Source of the DNA: Candidatus Nomurabacteria bacterium
GTDB taxonomy: Bacteria; Patescibacteriota; Saccharimonadia; Saccharimonadales; Saccharimonadaceae
Reading direction: 5' to 3'
NCBI GenBank assembly: GCA_031255735.1
Contig: JAIRRY010000029.1
Coordinates: 1 to 51,339 of the forward strand
DNA: 51,339 bases
Below are positions 25,787 through 34,612 of the stretch, in pieces. Position 1 is the first letter of the stretch; each line of letters begins with the position of its first letter. The notes beneath the pieces were generated by a model. The model was not told the DNA's origin, searched no databases, and saw nothing but the letters and a program-made list of their open reading frames with translations. Both the position numbers and the translations under genes were made by a program.

Positions 25787-27058
25787 ATGGATGAAATTTT
25801 TGACTTGATTAAAGCCGAGGAGCGGCGCCAGCGTGATGGCCTGGAATTAATTCCGAGCGAAAACTATGTAAGCCGCGCGGTTCTTAATGCCATGGGTTCG
25901 GTGTTTACTAATAAATATAGCGAAGGCTATCCAGGTAAACGTTACTATGGCGGCCAAGAGAATACCGATCAAGTGGAGCGTTTGGCTATAGAGCGCGCCA
26001 AAAAGCTGTTCGGCGCTGATCATGCTAACGTGCAGCCTCACAGTGGTGCGCAGGCTAATAATGCAGTATACCACGCTTGGCTGAAGCCTGGCGACACCGT
26101 GCTAGGTATGAACTTGGGCCACGGTGGCCACTTAACTCACGGCGCGCCTGTTACCCAGGCTGCGCAGATTTACAACTTCATCGGCTATAAGATGAAAGAT
26201 ATTGAAACGGGAGAGATTGACCACGACGAGCTAGAGCGTTTAGCGCTACATCACAAGCCAAAGTTGATCTTGGCGGGCTTTAGCGCTTATCCGCGCGAGC
26301 TAGATTACGCTCGCATGGCGGAAATTGGCGCTCGTGTTGGTGCGTTGATGCTGGCCGATATGGCGCATATTGCGGGGTTAATTGCAGCTGATGCGTTGCC
26401 AAACCCACTGCAACACGGTTTTCACGTTATTACTACAACAACGCATAAAACTTTGCGCGGCCCACGTGGCGGGCTTATTCTTAGCCGCGGTAAGGTGAGC
26501 AACCCGCTGAAGAAACCCGAGCACACGCTTGAAAATATCCCAACTTTGATTGATCGCGCTGTTTTCCCTGGTACACAGGGCGGGCCTTTGATGCACGTCA
26601 TTGCAGCTAAAGCTGTGGCGTTTGACGAGGCATTACAGCCCGAATTTCGCACTTACGCTCAACAAGTGATTAAAAACGCTGCCGTGCTCGCAGACGAACT
26701 TAAAAAACACGGCTTTAAGTTGGTAACGGGCGGCACATCGAATCACCTCATATTAGCCGACGTTTACAAAAGTTTCAGCATAGACGGTAAAGAGGTTGAA
26801 GTGGCGTTAGATAAGATTGGTCTTACTCTTAACGCCAATGCCGTGCCAGATGACGATCTGCCGCCATTTAAACCATCTGGAATTCGCCTGGGTACACCTG
26901 CGATGACTACGCGCGGCCTCACCGAGGTTCATATGCCACAAATAGCCAATTGGATGAAACAGGCCGTAGAAGCTCGCGGTAACGAAACCGAACTCGCTAG
27001 GCTAAAGGTTGAGGTCACCAAGTTTGCCCGTCAATTTCCGCTGCCCAGCGATAAGTAA
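25787..27058 (+). CDS. glyA: Serine hydroxymethyltransferase
   Basis: A 423-residue PLP enzyme that interconverts serine and glycine with tetrahydrofolate, feeding one-carbon units. Visible are IPSENYVS near the N-terminus, YSEGYPGKRYYGG, VQPHSGAQAN and the PLP-lysine motif TTTTHKTLRGPRGG. Length is standard. TGT-TATAAT (25774-25779) ends 7 nt before the ATG and no Shine-Dalgarno is visible: a leaderless start. In this window it is functionally linked to folD, which uses its methylene-THF product. It is transcribed away from XRE-murA. Confidence 0.98.
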   Translation: MDEIFDLIKAEERRQRDGLELIPSENYVSRAVLNAMGSVFTNKYSEGYPGKRYYGGQENTDQVERLAIERAKKLFGADHANVQPHSGAQANNAVYHAWLKPGDTVLGMNLGHGGHLTHGAPVTQAAQIYNFIGYKMKDIETGEIDHDELERLALHHKPKLILAGFSAYPRELDYARMAEIGARVGALMLADMAHIAGLIAADALPNPLQHGFHVITTTTHKTLRGPRGGLILSRGKVSNPLKKPEHTLENIPTLIDRAVFPGTQGGPLMHVIAAKAVAFDEALQPEFRTYAQQVIKNAAVLADELKKHGFKLVTGGTSNHLILADVYKSFSIDGKEVEVALDKIGLTLNANAVPDDDLPPFKPSGIRLGTPAMTTRGLTEVHMPQIANWMKQAVEARGNETELARLKVEVTKFARQFPLPSDK

Positions 27059-27063
27059 CTAGC

Positions 27064-27882
27064 TTAAACCTTAACCACTTTTTGGTCGAGTGCCGCCTTG
27101 GTGGACGATTCGCTTAGTCTTGCCGCACGAGCGAATAAGACCAGGCCGATGACGGCGAATACTGTTGCGTAGCCCAAGCAGTAGCCCACGAATCCGTTGG
27201 TAGTTAATGTTGTTTCGGCGGGTGTAGTTTGCATCAGCAGAACAATTGTTCTGATCGCAATAAAAAAGTTGAAAGCCGAAGCGACCCAACAGCCAATGAT
27301 GCCCGCAATGCGCGCAAATTTCAACCGCGTAATCATATAAACGCTAGTTACAACACAAAGCCCTATAACCGCCCAAACAAACCACTGATTATGCATAAAA
27401 CCCTCAAGTGCAAAACTGTGCATGTCAAATATATTCGGTGCAGCGAACGACAATAACGTTGACTGCACCATTATGTCTATAATTACGAATGTGTCGCCAA
27501 TAGTTTGACTGAATGCAAACTGGTTGCCGTTGATAGACGATTCGTAAAGAATGTTGCGAAACACTGCTACCAACAGTGGCAGCACTATCATCAAAACTGC
27601 TGTTACCCAAACACTTTTTGGAATACCAATCGATATAGTAGTTGGCGTTTCTTCAACTGGTGGCGCTGCTACCGCTTCGGCAGCTTGCGTGGCCACTGGT
27701 TCTACGGCTGGCTGAACACTTGGTGGATCAGGCGCAGCTGCAGTAGCTGCAGGTTGAGCTGGCTCTGGATCAGCAGAGGGGTAAGCTATCGGATTTAGTG
27801 GTTGTATTACGCGACCGTGTGGCCTGTTTCCGTTTATACCCGAAACAGAGTTTGTATTATTATTTTCGCGATCCATGGGCAT
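27064..27882 (-). CDS. Membrane protein with Pro/Ala-rich N-terminal tail
   Basis: 272 residues. The first 85 are low-complexity and rich in Pro, Ala, Glu and Asn (PADPEPAQPAATAAAP type), probably a disordered cytoplasmic or cell-surface segment. Then come about five membrane helices (near 95-115, 130-150, 168-188, 200-222, 238-260) and a short charged tail. No family is recognised. The start at 27882 (MPMDRENN) is preferred because TATGCT (27894-27889) lies 6 nt upstream, the leaderless pattern; the further upstream in-frame codon is not needed. It converges with glyA, separated by 5 bp. Confidence 0.65.
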   Translation of the reverse strand: MPMDRENNNTNSVSGINGNRPHGRVIQPLNPIAYPSADPEPAQPAATAAAPDPPSVQPAVEPVATQAAEAVAAPPVEETPTTISIGIPKSVWVTAVLMIVLPLLVAVFRNILYESSINGNQFAFSQTIGDTFVIIDIMVQSTLLSFAAPNIFDMHSFALEGFMHNQWFVWAVIGLCVVTSVYMITRLKFARIAGIIGCWVASAFNFFIAIRTIVLLMQTTPAETTLTTNGFVGYCLGYATVFAVIGLVLFARAARLSESSTKAALDQKVVKV

Positions 27883-27979
27883 AACTTTAGCATAATAACT
27901 TTGGTTCAGCAAGGTAACCTAGTATAAATGTGCCATAAGTGTTATAATATGTCTACCTAAATCTATCTAATACAGAAAG

Positions 27980-28372
27980 GTGGTGATAAGATTGGGAGAA
28001 CCTACGCCGAGAGCCACGCGGGTTATACTCAGCGAACCTGGTTGCTTTGTGCCGATGCATCAGCGCAAAGACAGGTTTGAGCTTCCCGAAGGCTGGCGCG
28101 ATGGAGTAAAGGAGGTTTATATATATTTCGCCAAAAATTTTGAGGCGATAATTATATCTAAGCCCGAGCGCACAACGGCTTCCATTAGGAAGTTGGCTCT
28201 GCGCACCACCGTGACCAGCTGGAAGCAAATCCACATACCGTATTCGTGGATGCGGAAGTTATGGCTGCCGAAGTCGAAGAGTCACACTAACGGGTTTTAC
28301 GTCTACTCGTTACAAGGTGACGATTCTCTAGCTCTAACGTGGCAGCTAGAGAAACGAGCCGACTATTTTTAG
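27980..28372 (+). CDS. Small basic protein with possible AbrB/MraZ-like halves
   Basis: Up to 130 residues. The start is uncertain: GTG at 27980 or 27983, or TTG at 27992; the last is best placed behind AGAAAGG (11 nt). TGT-TATAAT near 27944-27949 is the promoter. Two halves can be seen, each resembling the swapped-hairpin DNA-binding fold of AbrB/MraZ: KDRFELPEGWRDGVKEVYIYF and, later, SWKQIHIPYSWMRKLW. The resemblance is weak and seen by eye only. A hairpin (28358-28377) overlaps the stop codon as terminator. tRNA-Lys follows. Confidence 0.55.
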   Translation: MVIRLGEPTPRATRVILSEPGCFVPMHQRKDRFELPEGWRDGVKEVYIYFAKNFEAIIISKPERTTASIRKLALRTTVTSWKQIHIPYSWMRKLWLPKSKSHTNGFYVYSLQGDDSLALTWQLEKRADYF

Positions 28373-28377
28373 TCGGC
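28358..28377 (+). terminator. Terminator at the end of the 27980 gene
   Basis: GCCGACTA-TTTT-TAGTCGGC, a perfect 8-bp stem that includes the TAG stop codon. The -35 of the next tRNA promoter (TTGACT, 28380-28385) begins three bases later; its -10 is TACACT (28403-28408), with 17 bp spacing. Confidence 0.75.
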
Positions 28378-28457
28378 GCTTGACTTTTCTCATAGATTAT
28401 GCTACACTGTATCTGTGGGTTGCCAAACCCTTGTTTGAGTAGTACTATAAATTGCAC

Positions 28458-28534
28458 GGGCCAGTAGCTCAGCTGGTTAGAGCACCTGCCTCTTAAGCAG
28501 GGTGTCGAGGGTTCAAGTCCCTCCTGGCCCTCCA
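28458..28534 (+). tRNA. tRNA-Lys (anticodon CTT)
   Basis: A cloverleaf starting GGGCCAGTAGCTC, with D-loop AGCTGGTTAGA, anticodon stem CCTGC/GCAGG around loop CTCTTAA (anticodon CTT), T-arm GAGGGTTCAAGTCCCTC and encoded CCA. A good promoter (TTGACT-N17-TACACT) lies about 50 nt upstream. Confidence 0.97.
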
Positions 28535-28615
28535 GATTGAAAGTCACTCCTTGTGGGTGATTTTTATTTTATTTAGCAAGATTGCAGGAAAATATGATAA
28601 AATAATGCAGTAAAA

Positions 28616-30214
28616 ATGACAACGAACGAACGTAAAACTACCGTGTCGACGGATGAGCTGATTAGGCGTGTGAATGCGCTTGAACAGCTTAGACAGCGTG
28701 ACATCATGGATCGTGAAAACGAAACCACTTTTCATGTTGATGGCCTAGGCAAGGCCATCGTGTCGGGTTATGAGTCACTGCGTAATGCGGCAGAGTATAC
28801 CGAGAGCCACACGCTATTTCAGCGTGCTATGGGGCGTTTTTTCCAGCGTAACTTTGCGGGTTTACCTGAGCACCGCGTTGATAGCCTGGCTACCGACCTG
28901 ATAGTGGAGCTTACGCTAGCCGGCTACATCGAAAACGACACCGTTACCGAGAAAAAGATGAACGCCATTAAACATCTTATTCGCGACTACTACGAGTTTT
29001 ACCACAGAAAACAGCGCAGTAAAAATATCGACCTTAAAGCTTATGTTATAGCGCCTTTGGCCGCCCGCATTGAAGATGTGCTATTTCCACACAGTAAAGG
29101 TTTTACGGTGGTGCAGTTTGCTTACGAATATCTCGCCAAAAAATATGGCTACGAGCTTGATCGCACGCTTAATAAGCGCCGTATGCATCTAACTTTGCTG
29201 ATTGCTACCGCTAAGGCGCTTTTAAAGCCCACCGAGGGGGCAATTCGCAACGACATTTTATCGCGCTACCGAGTGTCTATTAAGAACGAAACTGATTATT
29301 TAGCCATGAACCGCGAGCTTGATGAGATTTTCCGCGATCGCACCACTAGGCGTATTGAACGTAAGGTTTCTAACCGCTGCGCACCATTCCGCGTGGTAGT
29401 TCGCCAGGTAGAAAAGTCGGGCGATATTAGCGACATTAAAAACAATCAAGACAAATTTCTCACCGAGTGCAACTGGACTATCAAGGAAGTTTACGAAAAC
29501 ACCAGTAAAGCCATTCGCTCTGGCGTCACTAAGAGTATTGTGTTCTTGATTATCACTAAAACCATTATTGGTGTGGCAGTTGAAGTGCCGTACGACCTGC
29601 TGGCCGAAGGTGCGGTGCGCTTTGCGCCGCTTATCATCAACTTGGCGTTTCCGCCACTTTATATGTTGCTGCTTAGCCTAACTCTTGGCACGCCTAGCGA
29701 TTACAATACTAAGCTTTTGGAGCGTAAAATCGAAGCCGTTTTGTTTGAAGAAGAAAAGCAAGACAAGCTAGTGCTTAATAAAACTAAAAGTACTGATAAC
29801 TTGCTTGCGGCCACTAGTCACGCCACAATATTTAATTCCATGTATGGCGTATTTTTCTTGGCTATTGTGGCAGGTGTGTCGTGGCTGTTGCTGACGCAGT
29901 TACATTTTAATGTCGCGTCGTTTATTATTTTCTTTATATTCGTTTCTACCGCTTCATTCTTGTGTTTCCGCTTGAGCCGCTTGGTGCGCGAAATTGAAGC
30001 GCGCGACGATAGTAACCAATCATTCTGGCAAAGTTTGCGCGATTTTCTCTATATGCCGTTTGTGACCATCGGCCAGTGGGTGAGCGAGAAATACGCCAAA
30101 ATTAACCTCGTTTCAAACATGCTTGATCTGTTCGTAGAGCTACCAATGAAAGATATTTTACGCGCTATTCGTCGTTGGAATATCTTCATATCAAGCAAAA
30201 AAGACGAAATATAA
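28616..30214 (+). CDS. Large membrane protein, unknown
   Basis: 532 residues. The first 290 are soluble, helical and very charged (RRVNALEQLRQRD, HLIRDYYEFYHRKQRSK). Four membrane helices follow in two pairs (about 305-325 and 340-362, then 415-436 and 440-460), with an acidic loop between (ERKIEAVLFEEEKQDK). An amphipathic tail ends ISSKKDEI. No known domain is recognised. The -10 TGA-TAAAAT (28598-28603) lies 12 nt before the ATG, so the leader is only a few nucleotides. The gene stands alone after tRNA-Lys. Confidence 0.6.
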   Translation: MTTNERKTTVSTDELIRRVNALEQLRQRDIMDRENETTFHVDGLGKAIVSGYESLRNAAEYTESHTLFQRAMGRFFQRNFAGLPEHRVDSLATDLIVELTLAGYIENDTVTEKKMNAIKHLIRDYYEFYHRKQRSKNIDLKAYVIAPLAARIEDVLFPHSKGFTVVQFAYEYLAKKYGYELDRTLNKRRMHLTLLIATAKALLKPTEGAIRNDILSRYRVSIKNETDYLAMNRELDEIFRDRTTRRIERKVSNRCAPFRVVVRQVEKSGDISDIKNNQDKFLTECNWTIKEVYENTSKAIRSGVTKSIVFLIITKTIIGVAVEVPYDLLAEGAVRFAPLIINLAFPPLYMLLLSLTLGTPSDYNTKLLERKIEAVLFEEEKQDKLVLNKTKSTDNLLAATSHATIFNSMYGVFFLAIVAGVSWLLLTQLHFNVASFIIFFIFVSTASFLCFRLSRLVREIEARDDSNQSFWQSLRDFLYMPFVTIGQWVSEKYAKINLVSNMLDLFVELPMKDILRAIRRWNIFISSKKDEI

Positions 30215-30299
30215 GACTAGTATCTAGTTGATATGTTAGTAATAATTAGTTACGCCAGGCGGCAGAGTGCTTAGTAAAGCTTAAAAGGCATATCGAAAA

Positions 30300-30339
30300 C
30301 CCCCGATCTTGTCCATACTGGATGTATGGGAGTCGGGGG
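30300..30339 (-). terminator. Strong GC-rich terminator after the helicase gene
   Basis: CCCCCGA (30300-30306) pairs with TCGGGGG (30333-30339), with an inner CCATAC/GTATGG stem. Read on the minus strand it is followed by TTTT, a typical intrinsic terminator 24 bp beyond the helicase stop codon. Confidence 0.85.
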
Positions 30340-30362
30340 CCGTGCGTTGATAGCTTTTTCAC

Positions 30363-33089
30363 TTAGGCCTTAAGATAAGCGAGTCTCCTCTTTGCTTTAT
30401 TGTAAATAGACTCAGCTTCGGCCTTGTTCTGCGTCCAGAACACGTTGAAGTAGGGAGCGCCTGACCAACCACGTTCGTTGACCTCATTCGTTCCATAGCC
30501 AACAAGCTCTTCGCCGGTTAGCGCATCCCTACCGTAAATCACCTCCTTGAACGGAATATCGGCCTCATCCGACTCGGGCGTGATGAGGACAATTTTTGTA
30601 TCTTTGCACCTGTCCCACTGCTCTCTATTAAGTGTCATACGAACTTTAGCCTTGAAACATGAGCTTAGTGCTTCTATTGGCCGCTTGAGATTGTCGCTCA
30701 CCATTGACTGGAGATAGGCATCTACGATAATTTCGCGACCATCTGGCAGGAATATTCCTGCATCTGGTAGCTCTCTCCAGTCAAGCCCTTTTTCTTCGTA
30801 GAAGTCAATCTCGACTATGGGGTTATGTGAGGAATACCGAATCGGGAACTCCTTGCCCAGAGTTACAATGGCGCCAGGGTTCGACTCAACGGACGATTTT
30901 ACAAGATCCTCGTCAAGAGCCGGCAACTGAAGTGCGCTAACATCCTGAATTTCTGCCACTCTCCGCGCACCAAGAAGAGCGTTACTATAGAGCTCATATA
31001 TTTCGTTCGGCGAGTACACCCTGAAGGTTTCCTCGCAAGTCCGCATATTGAGCTCCTTGGCCTTAGCTTGCCGCGCCGAATTAGCCTTCAAGACTTCATT
31101 GAGCGCGGTGTTCGGAAGCTCCGAATGGCTACTTAGCCACTGAGCAAACACCTTTCCGGCGTCCTCATGCTTGGGGTCATCGACAGCCTCTTCCTTGATT
31201 TTGGCTCCGTTGAAGTATGTTTCGGTAGTCGAAACCACCACATCCTTCTCGGAGTCATAACGCGGGTTGAGGCCAGTTTTGAGCTCCACGAGCTGAGGGG
31301 CGATCTCGGCCAGCCACATTGGGTCAACCTTACTCGCCATCTCGATGAGGTATAACGTTATTTTGCCACGTCTCGTCGTGATTTCGAGATCAAGCGGTTT
31401 ACCGATCAGCCACCTAGCGCTACGCACGAGCGAGCTTTGGCCGAGCTGACGATCTACTTCGTCGCCATTTCGGTATTCACCGGAGTAGTCGATACGGTGG
31501 TACAGGTGATCCACCATACCGGCCGCTATTGACTTTATGATGTCTTCACGGTTTCCGGTAGTGCCTAACTCGAACCTTTTGTTACGGCAAACTACCTTTA
31601 TTAGCCGTTGCCGAATCTCTTTGGCCTTATAATAGGCATTTGAAGAAACTCCCTTCCTCCGCATTTCGTCTTTGTTCATACTTTTTGCCAACTCCCACAC
31701 CTCTAGCTGGCCGATTATGTCTGATTCGTGACCATCAGACACCATTTCGCGCCAGTCGGGATTATAGGGGTTTTTGCGTGACGGTGTCGGAACGACAATC
31801 CCACCATCTTGCTCCATAATAGCAGCAGCGGTGATAATATCGTCTAAAACCCCACGCTTATTGGCCTCGATCAGCATTCTGCCATTGTTTATAGAAACCG
31901 GCAGTTTGTTGATCTGGCGCCCCATCGGTGTTACTGTCCCATCTGGATTCATGCAGCCGAGCCTGATTAAGGACTCTTTGGCCTTTTGGATCCGCTTTAG
32001 GGAAGGCTGATGGAAAAACTCAAGCTCTTCCATATCAAACCCGGCAATCGCGAGCCGTAAAACTGTCTGATCGAGCCTCCTGCGCAGGATCTCTGCGACT
32101 GGAAACTCGTCCCGATCGGCTTTTGGAACTGGGCAATGGTCGATATAGATACCTTCCTTCGTCCGTCCGGCACGGCCTTTGCGCTGCGTCCTATTGGTCA
32201 ACGAGATTGGCCTGATATACAAGCCTTCAATGTTGTCCCTGAGCTCGATGCGTCGCTCCAGGCCTGAGTCGATGACAACGTCGATGTCATCAATTGTGGC
32301 GCCGGTTTCAACCACATTAGTTGACACTACTACCTTCGAGTCATAATGCCTAAAACTGGCCGCCTGCTCATCTGGTGTTAGATCGCCGTGCAACGGCAGA
32401 ATCTCCGAGTCAATCTCCATCCTTCTCAGGGTTTTAATCGTCTCATTGATATCAGCCTTTCCAGGCTGGATCACGAGGATGTTGTGGCCTTCGCTTACGA
32501 ACTTAGCCACATCATCTTCAATACTCCGACCCGGCTGACGTTCTTCAACTGTGAAGAGTCTGCCCGGAACTGAAATCACTGGAGCTCCGTCAAAAAACTT
32601 CGCCAGCTCTTCAGCTTCGAGCGTCGCACTCATGATGACAACTTTGAAGTTGCACCCGAGTCTGACCTGCTTTTTCGCCCATGCGACCAAGACCTCCATG
32701 TTCTCGTTCCACTCGTGGACTTCATCAAGAATCAGGATGCCCTTGTTCGCGCCAATCAGCTCTCTTACGAGCGCTAACCCGTCGGTGCAAAATAAGCAGC
32801 GAGTTGCGGGGCTGTCTTGCCGATCCACCGCAGTGCGGTAGCCCACAGTCATGCCAAGCTCTTCGCCAACTTCTTCTGCCACGCGGGCCGCCACCGTCCG
32901 TGCCGTCAATCTCCTGGGCTGTGTCACGACCATGTCATAACCAGCCTCCAGCAGGTATTGTGGCACTTGGGTGGACTTGCCAGCTCCGGTCTCTGCCGTA
33001 ATGATAACCACATTGTGGCTCTTCACGGCTTCGACAATATTGTCGCGGTAGCTAGCGATCGGGAGTTCTTGCTTTACGATATTCTTCAT
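30363..33089 (-). CDS. DExH-box RNA helicase, HrpA/HrpB-like
   Basis: 908 residues. The two RecA-like domains show Walker A TAETGAGKSTQVPQ (about residues 31-44), DEVH in LILDEVHEWNE, the SATLEA motif, STNVVETGATIDDIDVVIDSG and RKGRAGRTKEG. A winged-helix/ratchet region follows, then a long C-terminal part with an OB-like region. This is the HrpA/HrpB (DEAH) family of ATP-driven RNA helicases; HrpA acts on stalled ribosomes and mRNA. The C-terminus does not clearly decide between HrpA and HrpB. The start at 33089 (MKNIVKQ) is chosen for the Shine-Dalgarno GAGGAG with 6 nt spacing. It has its own strong promoter and a 200-nt structured leader. Confidence 0.9.
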   Translation of the reverse strand: MKNIVKQELPIASYRDNIVEAVKSHNVVIITAETGAGKSTQVPQYLLEAGYDMVVTQPRRLTARTVAARVAEEVGEELGMTVGYRTAVDRQDSPATRCLFCTDGLALVRELIGANKGILILDEVHEWNENMEVLVAWAKKQVRLGCNFKVVIMSATLEAEELAKFFDGAPVISVPGRLFTVEERQPGRSIEDDVAKFVSEGHNILVIQPGKADINETIKTLRRMEIDSEILPLHGDLTPDEQAASFRHYDSKVVVSTNVVETGATIDDIDVVIDSGLERRIELRDNIEGLYIRPISLTNRTQRKGRAGRTKEGIYIDHCPVPKADRDEFPVAEILRRRLDQTVLRLAIAGFDMEELEFFHQPSLKRIQKAKESLIRLGCMNPDGTVTPMGRQINKLPVSINNGRMLIEANKRGVLDDIITAAAIMEQDGGIVVPTPSRKNPYNPDWREMVSDGHESDIIGQLEVWELAKSMNKDEMRRKGVSSNAYYKAKEIRQRLIKVVCRNKRFELGTTGNREDIIKSIAAGMVDHLYHRIDYSGEYRNGDEVDRQLGQSSLVRSARWLIGKPLDLEITTRRGKITLYLIEMASKVDPMWLAEIAPQLVELKTGLNPRYDSEKDVVVSTTETYFNGAKIKEEAVDDPKHEDAGKVFAQWLSSHSELPNTALNEVLKANSARQAKAKELNMRTCEETFRVYSPNEIYELYSNALLGARRVAEIQDVSALQLPALDEDLVKSSVESNPGAIVTLGKEFPIRYSSHNPIVEIDFYEEKGLDWRELPDAGIFLPDGREIIVDAYLQSMVSDNLKRPIEALSSCFKAKVRMTLNREQWDRCKDTKIVLITPESDEADIPFKEVIYGRDALTGEELVGYGTNEVNERGWSGAPYFNVFWTQNKAEAESIYNKAKRRLAYLKA

Positions 33090-33325
33090 AATCATCTCCT
33101 CACTCGGGCGGCTTGATATCAAGCCCATCAAGAATGTATTCTTGATGTTCCTCCCATAGTGGCGCGAATTAACACGTCTTCCGCCGCAGCGGCATCTGGG
33201 AAGGAAGTCCCCAAGTTCGAGTGTGCAAAGCAACTCTAAACCGTTTGAATTATAAAAGGGCATTGGGCTATCAATAACCCAACATCCCACGCCTACATTG
33301 TATCACACTTACTCAAAAAAGTCAA
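33090..33325 (-). promoter_or_regulatory. Promoter and structured leader of the helicase gene
   Basis: TTGACT (33325-33320), 17 bp, TACAAT (33302-33297), start near 33290. The roughly 200-nt leader holds two adjacent inverted repeats just before the Shine-Dalgarno: CATCAAGAAT-GT-ATTCTTGATG (33126-33147) and GGCTTGAT/ATCAAGCC (33110-33125). These share the CTTGAT motif and can pair in alternative ways. The leader could allow control by RNA structure, perhaps by the helicase itself. Confidence 0.6.
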
Positions 33326-33336
33326 TAGATTTATGC

Positions 33337-33846
33337 TTATCTTTGTATTTCGTCAATATCTATAACTTCGTCAAACCCCTCCTTTGTTGAAGCCGGGTTC
33401 TTTGCCAAAGATTTGTGCATTCTCTCGATAGCGTGATCTGGAACTATTCTTTGGCGCCCCTTATTTCTCTCTTTTGCTGTTTCCAAACCAACCTTAAAAT
33501 TGACCGCCAAAACCGTCTTTGCTCCCATATCTCGATACATCTTGACAGCATCGTGGCGTCGAAAAGCCTCTGCATGAGTTGCGTCTACAATAACAGATTC
33601 GCCTATCGCCAAACTATCTTGAACTCGGCGGTAAATTTCCTCCCAAACCTCTTTATTTTTACTTTGGTCTGCCTCCGCTCCAGTCAATTCCTCTCTAATT
33701 TGATCAGTGCTTATTCGTGCTATCCCTGTAACCTCCGACAGCTCCGACAAAACAGTAGACTTGCCAGAGCCCGGCACTCCTATGCTCATTACTACAAATG
33801 GTGTATCTACACCAGATAATACTTTCGGTAACTCGTCTTTGTGCAC
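33337..33846 (-). CDS. Polynucleotide-kinase-like P-loop kinase (AAA_33 type)
   Basis: 169 residues. Walker A is GVPGSGKST (about residues 23-31), followed by STDQIREEL, VIVDATHAEAFRR and the lid motif AKERNKGRQRIVPDHAIERM. This is the set found in T4 Pnk 5'-kinase and the kinase domain of tRNA ligases, which phosphorylate 5'-OH RNA ends. GTG start at 33846 overlaps the stop of the upstream 2H-phosphoesterase gene by one base (TAGTG), so the two are translated in coupling. Together they look like the end-healing half of an RNA repair pathway. Zeta-toxin-like sugar kinases are the main alternative. Confidence 0.8.
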   Translation of the reverse strand: MHKDELPKVLSGVDTPFVVMSIGVPGSGKSTVLSELSEVTGIARISTDQIREELTGAEADQSKNKEVWEEIYRRVQDSLAIGESVIVDATHAEAFRRHDAVKMYRDMGAKTVLAVNFKVGLETAKERNKGRQRIVPDHAIERMHKSLAKNPASTKEGFDEVIDIDEIQR

Positions 33847-34379
33847 TACGTAACCTTTTCTTCTGAAGGGTCAATGGGGACAATGTATTCATCTAGTGTC
33901 GTACGCAATGGGATGGCCTGAATTGAGTGCCAATTCTTAATATCGTCTGAGTCTACAGGTCTAGCGCCCTCAGCTATAGCAATCGTGACATGCTTTTGAT
34001 CTTTGGTGGACGGGACCTCCGTTTCAATGCCAACCGCAATGGCTTTATCACTAATTCCTAGTGATGTAGCAACAATATCGAATTGTTCACCAAGATGTGA
34101 TTTGTTAAATTGTCCAACATCTTGGGCGTCTTGGGTAAAATGATGTGTTGTCATATGATGGGCTATAATAGTCCAAGAATCTGGTATCTCTACTAATTGC
34201 CTAACGGACGAGATAAGCCTATCGCGACTCTCCTCATCGAGAAATAAACCAGAATATATATATTTTGTCTCAGTCGACACTTCATTGCTAGGCAGCGTCT
34301 CTACTGGCGGCATTTCTACCGATTGGGCTGCTTCTTCCGCTTCCGGCAGTCGTGATGTCGACTCCAATCCCTCTTTCAT
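33846..34379 (-). CDS. 2H phosphoesterase (cyclic phosphodiesterase-like)
   Basis: 177 residues. After a 38-residue acidic, disordered start, a compact domain carries two HxT motifs, HMT at 75-77 (in IIAHHMTTHHF) and HVT at 130-132 (in KHVTIAIA), the catalytic signature of 2H phosphoesterases such as LigT, AKAP7-like and the CPDase domain of tRNA ligases. These enzymes open 2',3'-cyclic phosphates on RNA ends. The downstream gene is a Pnk-like kinase, coupled by TAGTG overlap; together they could convert 2',3'-cyclic phosphate and 5'-OH ends into ligatable ends. No ligase is visible nearby. TAGAAT lies about 22 nt before the ATG. Confidence 0.75.
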   Translation of the reverse strand: MKEGLESTSRLPEAEEAAQSVEMPPVETLPSNEVSTETKYIYSGLFLDEESRDRLISSVRQLVEIPDSWTIIAHHMTTHHFTQDAQDVGQFNKSHLGEQFDIVATSLGISDKAIAVGIETEVPSTKDQKHVTIAIAEGARPVDSDDIKNWHSIQAIPLRTTLDEYIVPIDPSEEKVT

Positions 34380-34466
34380 AATTTAATCTCTTCAGTACCA
34401 ATATTCTACCTCAAAAACTTATTTCTGGCTAGTGCTTGCCAACAGATAAACCTTCAAGATAAAGGT

Positions 34467-34494
34467 ATAGCCCGGCGTTTTACGGCCGGGCTAT
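34467..34494 (-). terminator. GC-rich terminator after the 34613 gene
   Basis: ATAGCCCGGC (34467-34476) and GCCGGGCTAT (34485-34494) form a perfect 10-bp stem with loop GTTTTACG. On the minus strand it lies about 120 nt beyond the stop codon of the GC-rich orphan gene and just before the 2H-phosphoesterase promoter. Confidence 0.75.
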
Positions 34495-34612
34495 CCCCAA
34501 CGATATTCAATTGTCTTTTGGGCATCCCGCATAAAACTGAGTCAGTATTTGTTTTCCGCATGTGTTTCACAGCGGCAGCTTGACTCGTTTTTGCGAGATG
34601 CCCGATCATCGG

